Positions 8,698-16,530 of a stretch of 64,000 nucleotides of DNA are shown here, in pieces. The stretch is from Ulvibacter algarum (GTDB lineage: Bacteria > Bacteroidota > Bacteroidia > Flavobacteriales > Flavobacteriaceae). Position 1 is the first letter of the stretch; each line of letters starts with the position of its first letter. Position numbers and translations under genes: made by a program. The stretch is taken from NCBI GenBank assembly GCA_947488905.1, contig CANLBJ010000001.1:248001-312000 (forward strand). The letters are read 5' to 3'. The notes under the pieces were generated by a model. That model did no database searches. It saw only the letters and a program-made list of their open reading frames with translations, and was not told where the DNA came from.

Positions 8698-8735
8698 TGG
8701 TACCAAATCTAAAAAACTGGTACCAAAACATCAAA
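8698..8735 (-). promoter_or_regulatory. pfaE promoter overlapped by twin TGGTACCA operators
   Basis: Reading the minus strand, TTTG (8735-8732) and TAGATTTG (8711-8704) are separated by 20 bases, a good Bacteroidota promoter for pfaE. Two perfect 8-bp palindromes TGGTACCA lie at 8698-8705 and 8718-8725, 20 bp apart (about two helical turns). One overlaps the -7 box and the other lies between -33 and -7. This is where a dimeric TetR-type repressor would bind, and the adjacent TetR gene is the obvious candidate. The binding itself is inference. Confidence 0.7.
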
Positions 8736-8749
8736 TTTAAGTAAACTAA

Positions 8750-9364
8750 ATGATTACGAAGGAATATATTATAGAGATTACAACTCAGCTTTATTTAAAA
8801 AACGGTGTGAAAGCTGTCACTATTGCAGATATAAGCAAGGAGTTAAGTACATCTAAACGTACTATCTATAATCATTTTTTAGACAAGACAGATTTAATGC
8901 AAGCCTGCATAGAGCAGTATTTAGCTGTCATAAGAAGTAGTAATGACGAAATCATTAACACCTGTAGCTCTGCTATTGAAGCAATGGGTATGATTCATCA
9001 GCAGATATTAAAAAGAGCAGATTACAGCAACGCAAATTTTTATAAAGACATACTTAAAAACTATCCTAGCGTATTGAAAGACTCATACGTAAAGAATTCA
9101 GAATTTGCTTTTCGCGAATTACTTTATTTATCAAAATGGGGTGTTAAAGATGGTTTGTTTAGGAAAGATTTAGATCCAGAAGTGACTATGGCAACTGTGC
9201 AAACACTTCTAAAATTATGCAATAACACTACAAAATTTCCATCAGATCAATTTTCTAAGGCCAGACTTACAGAAGGTATTATGGTTACGTATTTAAGAGG
9301 ATTATGTACCGAAAAAGGACTTTTGGAAGTTGAAAAACAAAAACATCTATACTTAATAGACTAG
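8750..9364 (+). CDS. TetR family regulator of the PUFA cluster
   Basis: 204 residues with a TetR N-terminal helix-turn-helix (about residues 20-50, TIADISKELSTSKRTIYNHF) and a helical ligand-binding C-terminal part that I cannot assign to a subfamily. It starts the operon: pfaA begins six bases after its stop codon, so the regulator and synthase are likely made from one transcript. Paired TGGTACCA palindromes upstream suggest autoregulation and control of pfaE. The ligand could be an acyl-CoA or fatty acid, by analogy with FabR/FadR-type TetR members, but nothing in the sequence proves this. Confidence 0.88.
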   Translation: MITKEYIIEITTQLYLKNGVKAVTIADISKELSTSKRTIYNHFLDKTDLMQACIEQYLAVIRSSNDEIINTCSSAIEAMGMIHQQILKRADYSNANFYKDILKNYPSVLKDSYVKNSEFAFRELLYLSKWGVKDGLFRKDLDPEVTMATVQTLLKLCNNTTKFPSDQFSKARLTEGIMVTYLRGLCTEKGLLEVEKQKHLYLID

Positions 9365-9370
9365 AAATAT

Positions 9371-12300
9371 ATGGACACTATTAACAGTTCACTTAAAAAA
9401 ACACCAGTAGCGATTATTGGTTTATCTGCTATGTTTGCTGATGCAAGCAACGTAGATCAATTTTGGAATAATATTATCAGTCAAAAAGATAGTATAGTAG
9501 ACGTTCCAGAATCACGTTGGAAAATAGAAGATTATTACGATGCAGATCCAATGGTTGCAGATAAAACCTATTGTAAAAAAGGAGGTTTTATTCCTGATGT
9601 AGATTTTAACCCATTAGAATTTGGATTACCTCCAAATATTTTAGAGGTTACAGATGCTTCTCAATTATTGGCCTTAATTGCAGCTAGAGATGCATTTGAA
9701 GATGCTGGTTACGGGAGAGAATCAGAAAAATTTACAGCACTTTTAAAAGAAAAAACTGGAGTAATTTTAGGTGTTGGTGGTGGACAAAAATTAATCACAC
9801 CGCTTACTTCTAGATTACAAGCTCCTATTTGGGAAGCAGCTTTAAAAAGCAGTGGCATTTCCGAAGCAGATATACCGCATATTGTAGATAAAATGAAGAA
9901 GGCATACATAGGCTGGAATGAAAATTCTTTTCCTGGTATGTTGGGTAATGTGATCTCTGGCCGTATTACAAATCGGTTTGATTTAGGAGGCATTAACTCT
10001 GTAGTAGATGCGGCTTGTGCAGCGTCTCTTTCTGCTGTAAAAATGGCGGTTTCAGAATTAATAGAAGGTCGTTGTGATATGATGTTAACGGGAGGTGTAG
10101 ATACAGACAACTCTCCATTTATGTATATGTCATTCTCTAAAACGCCTGCCTTTTCAAGAAAAGGAAGTATTCGTCCTTTTGACACTGACTCTGACGGGAT
10201 GTTGATTGGAGAAGGAGTAGGAATGTTAGTTTTAAAAAGATTAGAAGACGCAGAACGTGATGGAGACAGAATTTACGGTCTTCTTACAGGAGTAGGTTCT
10301 TCTAGTGATGGTCGTTATAAGTCAGTGTATGCTCCACGTCCTCACGGGCAAGCATTAGCGATGCAACGTGCTTATGACGAGGCAGGATATGATGCATCTA
10401 CGGTAAAATTAATAGAAGGTCACGGTACTGCAACTGGAGCTGGTGATGCAGCAGAGTTTGAGTCTATGTCTATGGTTTTTGGTAAAAACGATGCTACAAA
10501 AAATCACATTGCCATTGGTTCTGTAAAGTCTCAAATAGGACATACTAAAGCTGCGGCTGGTGCTGCCGGAATGATTAAGGCTGCCTTAGCTTTATATCAT
10601 AAAGTGCTACCAGGAACTATTAACGTAACGAAGCCACATGATAAGTTTGGGATTGAAAAATCTCCTTTTTATGTGAATGCCGAAACGCGCCCTTGGTTTA
10701 AAAATGGTGTGCCACGTAGAGCTGGTTTATCTGCTTTTGGTTTTGGAGGCGTTAACGTCCATTTTGCGATGGAAGAATACGAAAAGAAAACGTCGTTTAC
10801 AGATAGAATTCACCAGTCTTTTAATAGCATATATTTAAAAGCTGCAAATGCAACAGACTTACAAACGAGCCTTAAAAATACTATTGACGCTTTAAAGTCT
10901 AATGAAGCATCAACTGCCTTTTATAATTTAAAAGAACTATCAAAGAATGGAACTGCGTTAGAAAACGAAGCACGTTTAGGTTTTGTTGCAGAATCTTTAG
11001 AAGATTGTATTTCTAAATTAGAAATAGCAACTAAACAATTAGAAAGTAATAAAGATGCTTGGTCGCATCCAAAAGGTATATTCTTTAGACCAACCGGAAT
11101 TTCAAGCACAACAAAAATTGCTTCATTATTCTCTGGTCAAGGTTCTCAATATGCTAATATGGCAAAAGAAGCTACTAGTAGTTTTGAGACCATACAACAA
11201 ACTATTGCTAGTTTTGACGCTAAAAAAGAATACAACTTAGCAAGTAAAATATATCCAAAACCAGTTTTCACGGATGAGGATAAGGCAACTTTAGAGAAGA
11301 ATATTACAAGTACAGATATCGCTCAACCGGCAATTGGGGCTATAAGTTTGGGTTATTATAACGTATTTAAAAACGCAGGTTTTGTAAGCGATATGGTTGC
11401 AGGACACAGTTTTGGTGAGCTTACTGCACTTTGCGCATCTGGCGCAATTAGCGAAAGTGATTATATGACACTTGCTATTGCTCGCGGTAATGCTATGGCA
11501 GGTAAAAATGCCAGTGGCGATGCTGGGACTATGCTGGCTGTTAAAGCGGCTGCTTCAGAAATTGAACCGTTAATTGCAGCTATTGCAGGAGTTTCAATTG
11601 CAAACATCAACTCTTCAAGCCAAATAGTTTTAGGCGGAACAACAGAAGGGATTACAAAAGCTAAAACAGTTTTAGACGCTAAAAAATTCCGTTCTATTTT
11701 ACTTCCGGTTGCTGCGGCATTCCACACAGATTGTGTTGGTCACGCTCAAAAGCCTTTTGAGAAAAGTATAAACGCTATTAAGTTTTCAAGCCCAGCAATC
11801 CCTGTGTATTCTAATTCTACAGGAAATGCATACCCAAAAGAGGCTAACAAAATTAAAGAAATACTAGGACAGCATATTTTAAATTCGGTTGATTTTAAAA
11901 GCGAAATAGAGAATATGTATGCTGCTGGAGCTAGAGTTTTTGTAGAGTTTGGACCTAAGTCTATTCTAACAAATCTGGTAAAAGACATATTAAAAGACAA
12001 AGAGCATTTTGTTATAGCTACAAATGCAAAGGCTACTAAAAATAGTGATTTACAAATTAGAGAAGCTGCAATTCAATTACAGGTTTTAGGTTGTAAAATA
12101 GATGCTATTGATAGTAATGCTCGACAAGAAAAAGCGCCACTAGCTCAGCCTAAAATGGCAGTAAAAATAGCCGGAAACAACTATGTAAGTCCTGCAACTC
12201 AAAAAGCGTATCAAGATGTATTGAATAACGGTTTTAAAGTTAGCGGAGCAACAGAAATTTACAAAACCGAAGAAGAAATTAAGGAAATTGAAGTAATCTC

Positions 12301-14002
12301 TGAAGTGATAAACGCAATTCCAACTTATACTAACGAAGACAGTAAAGAACAAGAAACAGAAGAAGATATGATGGTAGATGTTATTAAAAGTGCCATTGAT
12401 GGCATTAAAGAAAATCAATCTAAAACATTAGATATGTTCCAAACAATTTTGATGGAACAAAACAAACAAACAGCTCAGTTATTGGGTCTTTTATCAGGAA
12501 ATTTTTCAGCAGATCAAAATGTTTTAGAAGCTCCAAGTGCTCCTTTAAGTCTTGAAAATTCTGCTCCTGTTGAAGAAACCATTACAGCACCTATTACTCC
12601 TCAACCTTCAGAGCCTATTGCGGCTCAAGAACCTCAAACAATTGCAACGCCTGCTCCAGTAGCAGCGCCAGTTGTTGAGACAGTTGTTCCTACTCAAGGA
12701 AACTCAGAGATGTTAGATTTAATGTTAAGCGTGGTTGCAGACAAAACAGGTTATCCTGCAGAAATGTTAGAATTAAGCATGGATATGGAAGCAGATTTAG
12801 GTATCGACTCTATTAAACGTGTTGAGATTTTTGGAGCTATCACAGAGCAATCTGATAAACTAACCGATATTAATCCAAACGATTTAACAGAACTTAGAAC
12901 CTTACAAGAAATTGTAGACTACATTTCTAGTAAAGCGGGTATTAGCGCCTCTGCTCCTATTGCAGCAACTCAAACTATTGCAACGCCTGCTCCATTAGCA
13001 GCACCAGTTGTTGAGACTGTTGTTTCTTCTGAAGGAAACTCAGAAATGCTAGATTTAATGCTAAGCGTTGTTGCAGACAAAACGGGTTATCCTGCTGAAA
13101 TGTTAGAATTAAGTATGGATATGGAAGCAGATTTAGGTATCGATTCTATTAAACGTGTGGAAATTTTTGGAGCTATCACAGAGCAATCAGATAAACTAAC
13201 AGATATCAACCCTAACGATTTAACAGAACTTAGAACGCTACAAGAAATTGTAGATTACATCTCTAGTAAAGCGGGTATTAGTGCCTCTGCTCCTATTGCA
13301 GCAACTCAAACAATTGCAACGCCTGCTCCAGTAGCAGCGCCAGTTGTTGAGACAGTTACTTCTTCTGAAGGAAATTCAGAGATGCTAGATTTAATGCTAA
13401 GCGTAGTTGCAGATAAAACGGGTTATCCTGCTGAAATGTTAGAATTAAGCATGGATATGGAAGCAGATTTAGGTATCGATTCTATTAAACGTGTGGAAAT
13501 TTTTGGAGCTATCACAGAGCAATCTGATAAACTAACAGATATCAATCCAAACGATTTAACAGAGCTTAGAACGCTACAAGAAATTGTAGATTACATTTCT
13601 AGTAAAGCGGGTATTAGCGCTACTACAGAAACTGTAGTATCTAAACCAGAAGCAACTGTTACAGAAACAGTAGCTACAGATTTATTTTCTGCACCAGTAG
13701 ATGAAACAATTAACGTTTCCGAAGGGAATTCAGAGATGTTAGATTTAATGTTGAGCGTGGTTGCAGACAAGACAGGTTATCCAGCTGAGATGTTAGAACT
13801 AAGCATGGATATGGAAGCAGATTTAGGTATCGACTCTATTAAACGTGTTGAGATTTTCGGAGCTATCACAGAGCAATCAGATAAGTTAACCGATATTAAT
13901 CCAAACGATTTAACAGAGCTTAGAACGCTACAAGAAATTGTAGATTATATTTCTAGTAAAGCAGGCATTTCAACTAAAAAAAAAAGTCTAAGTCTAGCTT
14001 AG
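9371..14002 (+). CDS. pfaA: PUFA synthase subunit PfaA, KS-AT-ACPx4 part
   Basis: 1543 residues. In order: ketosynthase (about 10-470; Cys216 in DAACAAS, EGHGTATGAGD, GHTKAAAGAAG), malonyl-CoA:ACP acyltransferase (about 560-880; Ser680 in GHSFGE), a linker with a Pro/Ala-rich stretch, and four ACP domains with the attachment serine in LGIDSIKR at 1147, 1259, 1371 and 1489. In characterised PUFA synthases PfaA continues into KR and DH domains. Here the frame stops eight codons after an A10 tract (13976-13985) and KR-DH follows in the -1 frame. Either the two parts work as separate proteins or slippage on the A-run joins them. Four carrier domains is within the known range. Confidence 0.95.
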   Translation: MDTINSSLKKTPVAIIGLSAMFADASNVDQFWNNIISQKDSIVDVPESRWKIEDYYDADPMVADKTYCKKGGFIPDVDFNPLEFGLPPNILEVTDASQLLALIAARDAFEDAGYGRESEKFTALLKEKTGVILGVGGGQKLITPLTSRLQAPIWEAALKSSGISEADIPHIVDKMKKAYIGWNENSFPGMLGNVISGRITNRFDLGGINSVVDAACAASLSAVKMAVSELIEGRCDMMLTGGVDTDNSPFMYMSFSKTPAFSRKGSIRPFDTDSDGMLIGEGVGMLVLKRLEDAERDGDRIYGLLTGVGSSSDGRYKSVYAPRPHGQALAMQRAYDEAGYDASTVKLIEGHGTATGAGDAAEFESMSMVFGKNDATKNHIAIGSVKSQIGHTKAAAGAAGMIKAALALYHKVLPGTINVTKPHDKFGIEKSPFYVNAETRPWFKNGVPRRAGLSAFGFGGVNVHFAMEEYEKKTSFTDRIHQSFNSIYLKAANATDLQTSLKNTIDALKSNEASTAFYNLKELSKNGTALENEARLGFVAESLEDCISKLEIATKQLESNKDAWSHPKGIFFRPTGISSTTKIASLFSGQGSQYANMAKEATSSFETIQQTIASFDAKKEYNLASKIYPKPVFTDEDKATLEKNITSTDIAQPAIGAISLGYYNVFKNAGFVSDMVAGHSFGELTALCASGAISESDYMTLAIARGNAMAGKNASGDAGTMLAVKAAASEIEPLIAAIAGVSIANINSSSQIVLGGTTEGITKAKTVLDAKKFRSILLPVAAAFHTDCVGHAQKPFEKSINAIKFSSPAIPVYSNSTGNAYPKEANKIKEILGQHILNSVDFKSEIENMYAAGARVFVEFGPKSILTNLVKDILKDKEHFVIATNAKATKNSDLQIREAAIQLQVLGCKIDAIDSNARQEKAPLAQPKMAVKIAGNNYVSPATQKAYQDVLNNGFKVSGATEIYKTEEEIKEIEVISEVINAIPTYTNEDSKEQETEEDMMVDVIKSAIDGIKENQSKTLDMFQTILMEQNKQTAQLLGLLSGNFSADQNVLEAPSAPLSLENSAPVEETITAPITPQPSEPIAAQEPQTIATPAPVAAPVVETVVPTQGNSEMLDLMLSVVADKTGYPAEMLELSMDMEADLGIDSIKRVEIFGAITEQSDKLTDINPNDLTELRTLQEIVDYISSKAGISASAPIAATQTIATPAPLAAPVVETVVSSEGNSEMLDLMLSVVADKTGYPAEMLELSMDMEADLGIDSIKRVEIFGAITEQSDKLTDINPNDLTELRTLQEIVDYISSKAGISASAPIAATQTIATPAPVAAPVVETVTSSEGNSEMLDLMLSVVADKTGYPAEMLELSMDMEADLGIDSIKRVEIFGAITEQSDKLTDINPNDLTELRTLQEIVDYISSKAGISATTETVVSKPEATVTETVATDLFSAPVDETINVSEGNSEMLDLMLSVVADKTGYPAEMLELSMDMEADLGIDSIKRVEIFGAITEQSDKLTDINPNDLTELRTLQEIVDYISSKAGISTKKKSLSLA
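12698..13970 (+). repeat. Four tandem ACP-domain repeats within pfaA
   Basis: The repeat period is 336, 336 and 354 bases measured at the ACP serine codons (12809, 13145, 13481, 13835). The ACP cores, from GNSEMLDL to SSKAGIS, are identical at protein level. At DNA level they differ only at scattered, mostly third-position bases. The linkers between copies 1-3 repeat a Pro/Ala block (IATPAP-AAPVVETV); the linker before copy 4 is different. Such near-identity suggests recent duplication or gene conversion. Confidence 0.95.
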
Positions 14003-14053
14003 ACATTAATACTAAAGTAAGTGAGGAGAATACTTTTACACAAGCATTCTCCT
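13976..14053 (+). promoter_or_regulatory. A10 tract and hairpin at the pfaA frame break
   Basis: Ten A residues (13976-13985) are followed by G. The pfaA frame reads AAA AAA AAA AGT and stops at 14000-14002. The -1 frame is closed by TAA at 13975 but open from 13978 onward and runs without interruption into the KR-DH part. A perfect 8-bp stem AGGAGAAT/ATTCTCCT (14024-14031 with 14046-14053) follows. A-runs of this length are known sites of ribosomal or RNA polymerase slippage. A sequencing error in the homopolymer would look the same. Confidence 0.6.
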
Positions 14054-16491
14054 TGCCTACTAACTTTCACGGTGTACCAAGAAAATCAATTGGGCTAAAG
14101 TTTATTCCTAAAGTTGATGTTTTAGTACAGAACATTTCGGCATTAAAACCTGTAGTAATTACAGATGAAGGAAGCGATTTAACACTAGCTTTAAAAGCAA
14201 AGCTAGAAAGTGAAGGTCATAAAGTTATCGTGCTACAATTCGATACTTTTAAAAAGAACAGCGCTATTAAAGACGGTGTTGTTATTTCAGAAATAAACGA
14301 CCAAAACATTAAAACTGCTATAGATACCATCTTAGCTAAAAATGAAATTGGGGCTTTTATTTATCTACATCCACATTTTACTTTTTCTGGGCATAATTTT
14401 ACCGAGCATTTTGCTGTAGAACGTTCTTTATTAAAAGTAACTTTCTTATTAGCAAAATACTTACAAGCACCATTAAACGCTACTAGTAAAACACAACGTA
14501 CTGCTTTTATGACGGTGTCTCGTTTAGACGGAAAATTTGGGATGGACAAACGTTCTAATATTTCAATCATTGCAGGTGGTTTATCGGGTCTTACTAAATG
14601 TATGAATCTAGAATGGTCACCCGTATTTTGTAGAGCCGTTGATGCCAAACCAGAATTATCTTCAGAAGAAATAGCAAACAATTTATTTTTAGAATTACAC
14701 GATGCAGATGTTCGTTATGTAGATGTTGCCATCAATGATAATGGGCGTATGACCTATGATGTTGTTTCTAACGAAGTAAGCGCGACAGACACCTACAAAC
14801 AAACCGTCACAGACAAAGACGTGTTTTTAGTTGCTGGTGGTGGTAGAGGCGTTACAGCTACTTGTATTAAAGAGATGAATGTTTCTTTTAAATCTAAATT
14901 CATCTTGTTAGGAAGGTCTTCTTTAGATTTTGAACTACCAGCTTATGCTTTAACTGAAGACAATCCTGCGGCGCTTAAAAAGGCTATTATGCAGGAGATG
15001 AAAGATAGCGGCGAGAAAGTTTCTATCAAAGGTTTGAATAGCACGTTTAACAAGTATGTTGCTAAAAAAGAAATTGAAGAAACGATTGCTAACATTAAAG
15101 CAAATGGCGGTGATGCGGTATATGTTGCTGGAGATGTAACCAATTTAACCATCAAACCTGAATTGCTTAAAATTGAAAAGCAATGGGGAAAAATCACCGG
15201 AATTATTCACGGTGCAGGTCGCTTAGCAGATAAGTTGATTCAAGATAAAACAGAGGAGATTTTTGACAATGTTACTTCGGTGAAATTAGATGGTTTATTA
15301 AGCCTTCTAAAAATGGTAAATATTAATGAGTTAAGGCATTTAATTATGTTTTCATCTGTTGCTGGTTTCTACGGAAATGTGGGGCAATCAGACTATGCGA
15401 TGGCAAATGAAATATTAAGTACTGCGGCACATTTGTTTAGTACAAATCATCCAAACACGAAAGTTACTGCCATCAATTGGGGCGCTTGGGAAGGTGGAAT
15501 GGTGAGTCCAGAATTGCAAAAAATGTTTGAAGAAGCAGGTGTCTCTTTAGTGAATCATCCTGGAGGTGCAGCACGTTTTGTTCAAGAATTAAACGGGGCG
15601 TATCATAGCCAACCACAAGTAATTATTGGAGGAACTTTACCGGCAGGGATTTCAGATATATCAGGAGATCTTAAGACCTATACCATAAAACGAAATTTAA
15701 GTCTGAAAGACAATGCCTTTTTAAATCATCACGTGATTCAAGGAAGTCCAGTATTACCAATGGTAAATGCTACGGCGTGGATGGCAGATTCTTGTGTAAA
15801 GTTATTTCCAGATTATAAACTAGCAAGCATTGAAAATGTAAAACTGTTTAAAGGAATCGTTTTCGATGGCACTGAAAAGGATCAATATTTCACAGAAATT
15901 AAAGAACAAAGTAAAACAGCAGAGCGAATTGTTTGTGATGTTACTGTGTATAGTAAAGGTGCAAAACTACCTTTAAATCACTATCGTTCTAAAGTTACTT
16001 TAGTCCGAAAAAGAAGTGATAAACCTACATTTCAGACTCCTCAATTAAAAGAAAACAAAATTGACGGAGCTACTTTTTATAAAGATGGTTCTTTATTTCA
16101 CGGTGCTTTTTATCAAGGGATAGAAGAGGTGATTGCTATGGACGAAGATCAGGTTTTATTAAAATGTAAAGCACCTTCCGTTTCTTTTGAAGACCAAGGG
16201 CAGTTTCCTAGTACAAGTTTAAATGCTTTCTTCTTAGATATCCAATATCAAGGTATGGTGGTGTGGGTACAAAAATTTCATAATGGAGCGAATAGTTTGC
16301 CTTTACAAACTTTAAAAGGAATGGTTTATGGAGAAATTCCTGCAGACAAAAGTTTTTATGTACATATAAAAATACAAGAAAATTCTGCTGCAAAAATGAT
16401 TGCAGATTGCACGGTATTCGATGAAAATGGAGCGGTCTTTTTATTTACAGAAGGAGCAGGTTTAACTGTTTCTGAAGGGTTAAAATGGTAA
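14053..16491 (+). CDS. pfaA: PUFA synthase KR-DH part (C-terminal half of PfaA)
   Basis: 812 residues counted from TTG at 14053; the first in-frame ATG is about 150 codons later, inside conserved sequence. The ketoreductase domain has the NADPH motif AGGGRGVTA near residue 262 and the catalytic Tyr448 in DYAMANE. A polyketide-type dehydratase/hot-dog domain follows, with LNHHVIQGSPVLPM near 557-570. These are the domains that end PfaA in other bacteria. The coding frame extends back without a stop to the A10 tract, reading a linker-like sequence (SKSSLDINTKVSEENTF). I think this is the rest of PfaA, reached by -1 frameshifting or split by a one-base indel, rather than an independent gene. Confidence 0.85.
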   Translation: MPTNFHGVPRKSIGLKFIPKVDVLVQNISALKPVVITDEGSDLTLALKAKLESEGHKVIVLQFDTFKKNSAIKDGVVISEINDQNIKTAIDTILAKNEIGAFIYLHPHFTFSGHNFTEHFAVERSLLKVTFLLAKYLQAPLNATSKTQRTAFMTVSRLDGKFGMDKRSNISIIAGGLSGLTKCMNLEWSPVFCRAVDAKPELSSEEIANNLFLELHDADVRYVDVAINDNGRMTYDVVSNEVSATDTYKQTVTDKDVFLVAGGGRGVTATCIKEMNVSFKSKFILLGRSSLDFELPAYALTEDNPAALKKAIMQEMKDSGEKVSIKGLNSTFNKYVAKKEIEETIANIKANGGDAVYVAGDVTNLTIKPELLKIEKQWGKITGIIHGAGRLADKLIQDKTEEIFDNVTSVKLDGLLSLLKMVNINELRHLIMFSSVAGFYGNVGQSDYAMANEILSTAAHLFSTNHPNTKVTAINWGAWEGGMVSPELQKMFEEAGVSLVNHPGGAARFVQELNGAYHSQPQVIIGGTLPAGISDISGDLKTYTIKRNLSLKDNAFLNHHVIQGSPVLPMVNATAWMADSCVKLFPDYKLASIENVKLFKGIVFDGTEKDQYFTEIKEQSKTAERIVCDVTVYSKGAKLPLNHYRSKVTLVRKRSDKPTFQTPQLKENKIDGATFYKDGSLFHGAFYQGIEEVIAMDEDQVLLKCKAPSVSFEDQGQFPSTSLNAFFLDIQYQGMVVWVQKFHNGANSLPLQTLKGMVYGEIPADKSFYVHIKIQENSAAKMIADCTVFDENGAVFLFTEGAGLTVSEGLKW

Positions 16492-16530
16492 TAATATAGC
16501 GATTACTGTAAGCATACATTAAAACAACAA

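Noticed and set aside
9709-10185. Long open frame antisense to pfaA (and similar antisense frames at 18279-18662 and 60931-61341)
   Set aside because: These are shadows of strongly conserved enzymes on the other strand, with no independent start signals or recognisable motifs.
12698-13970. Regular repeats suggestive of a CRISPR or satellite array
   Set aside because: The repeats are in frame and encode four ACP domains with the LGIDSIKR serine motif. No CRISPR array was seen anywhere in the window.
14024-14053. The AGGAGAAT/ATTCTCCT hairpin as a terminator between pfaA and the KR-DH part
   Set aside because: No T-run follows and the coding frame continues through it; attenuation or a frameshift role is more plausible.
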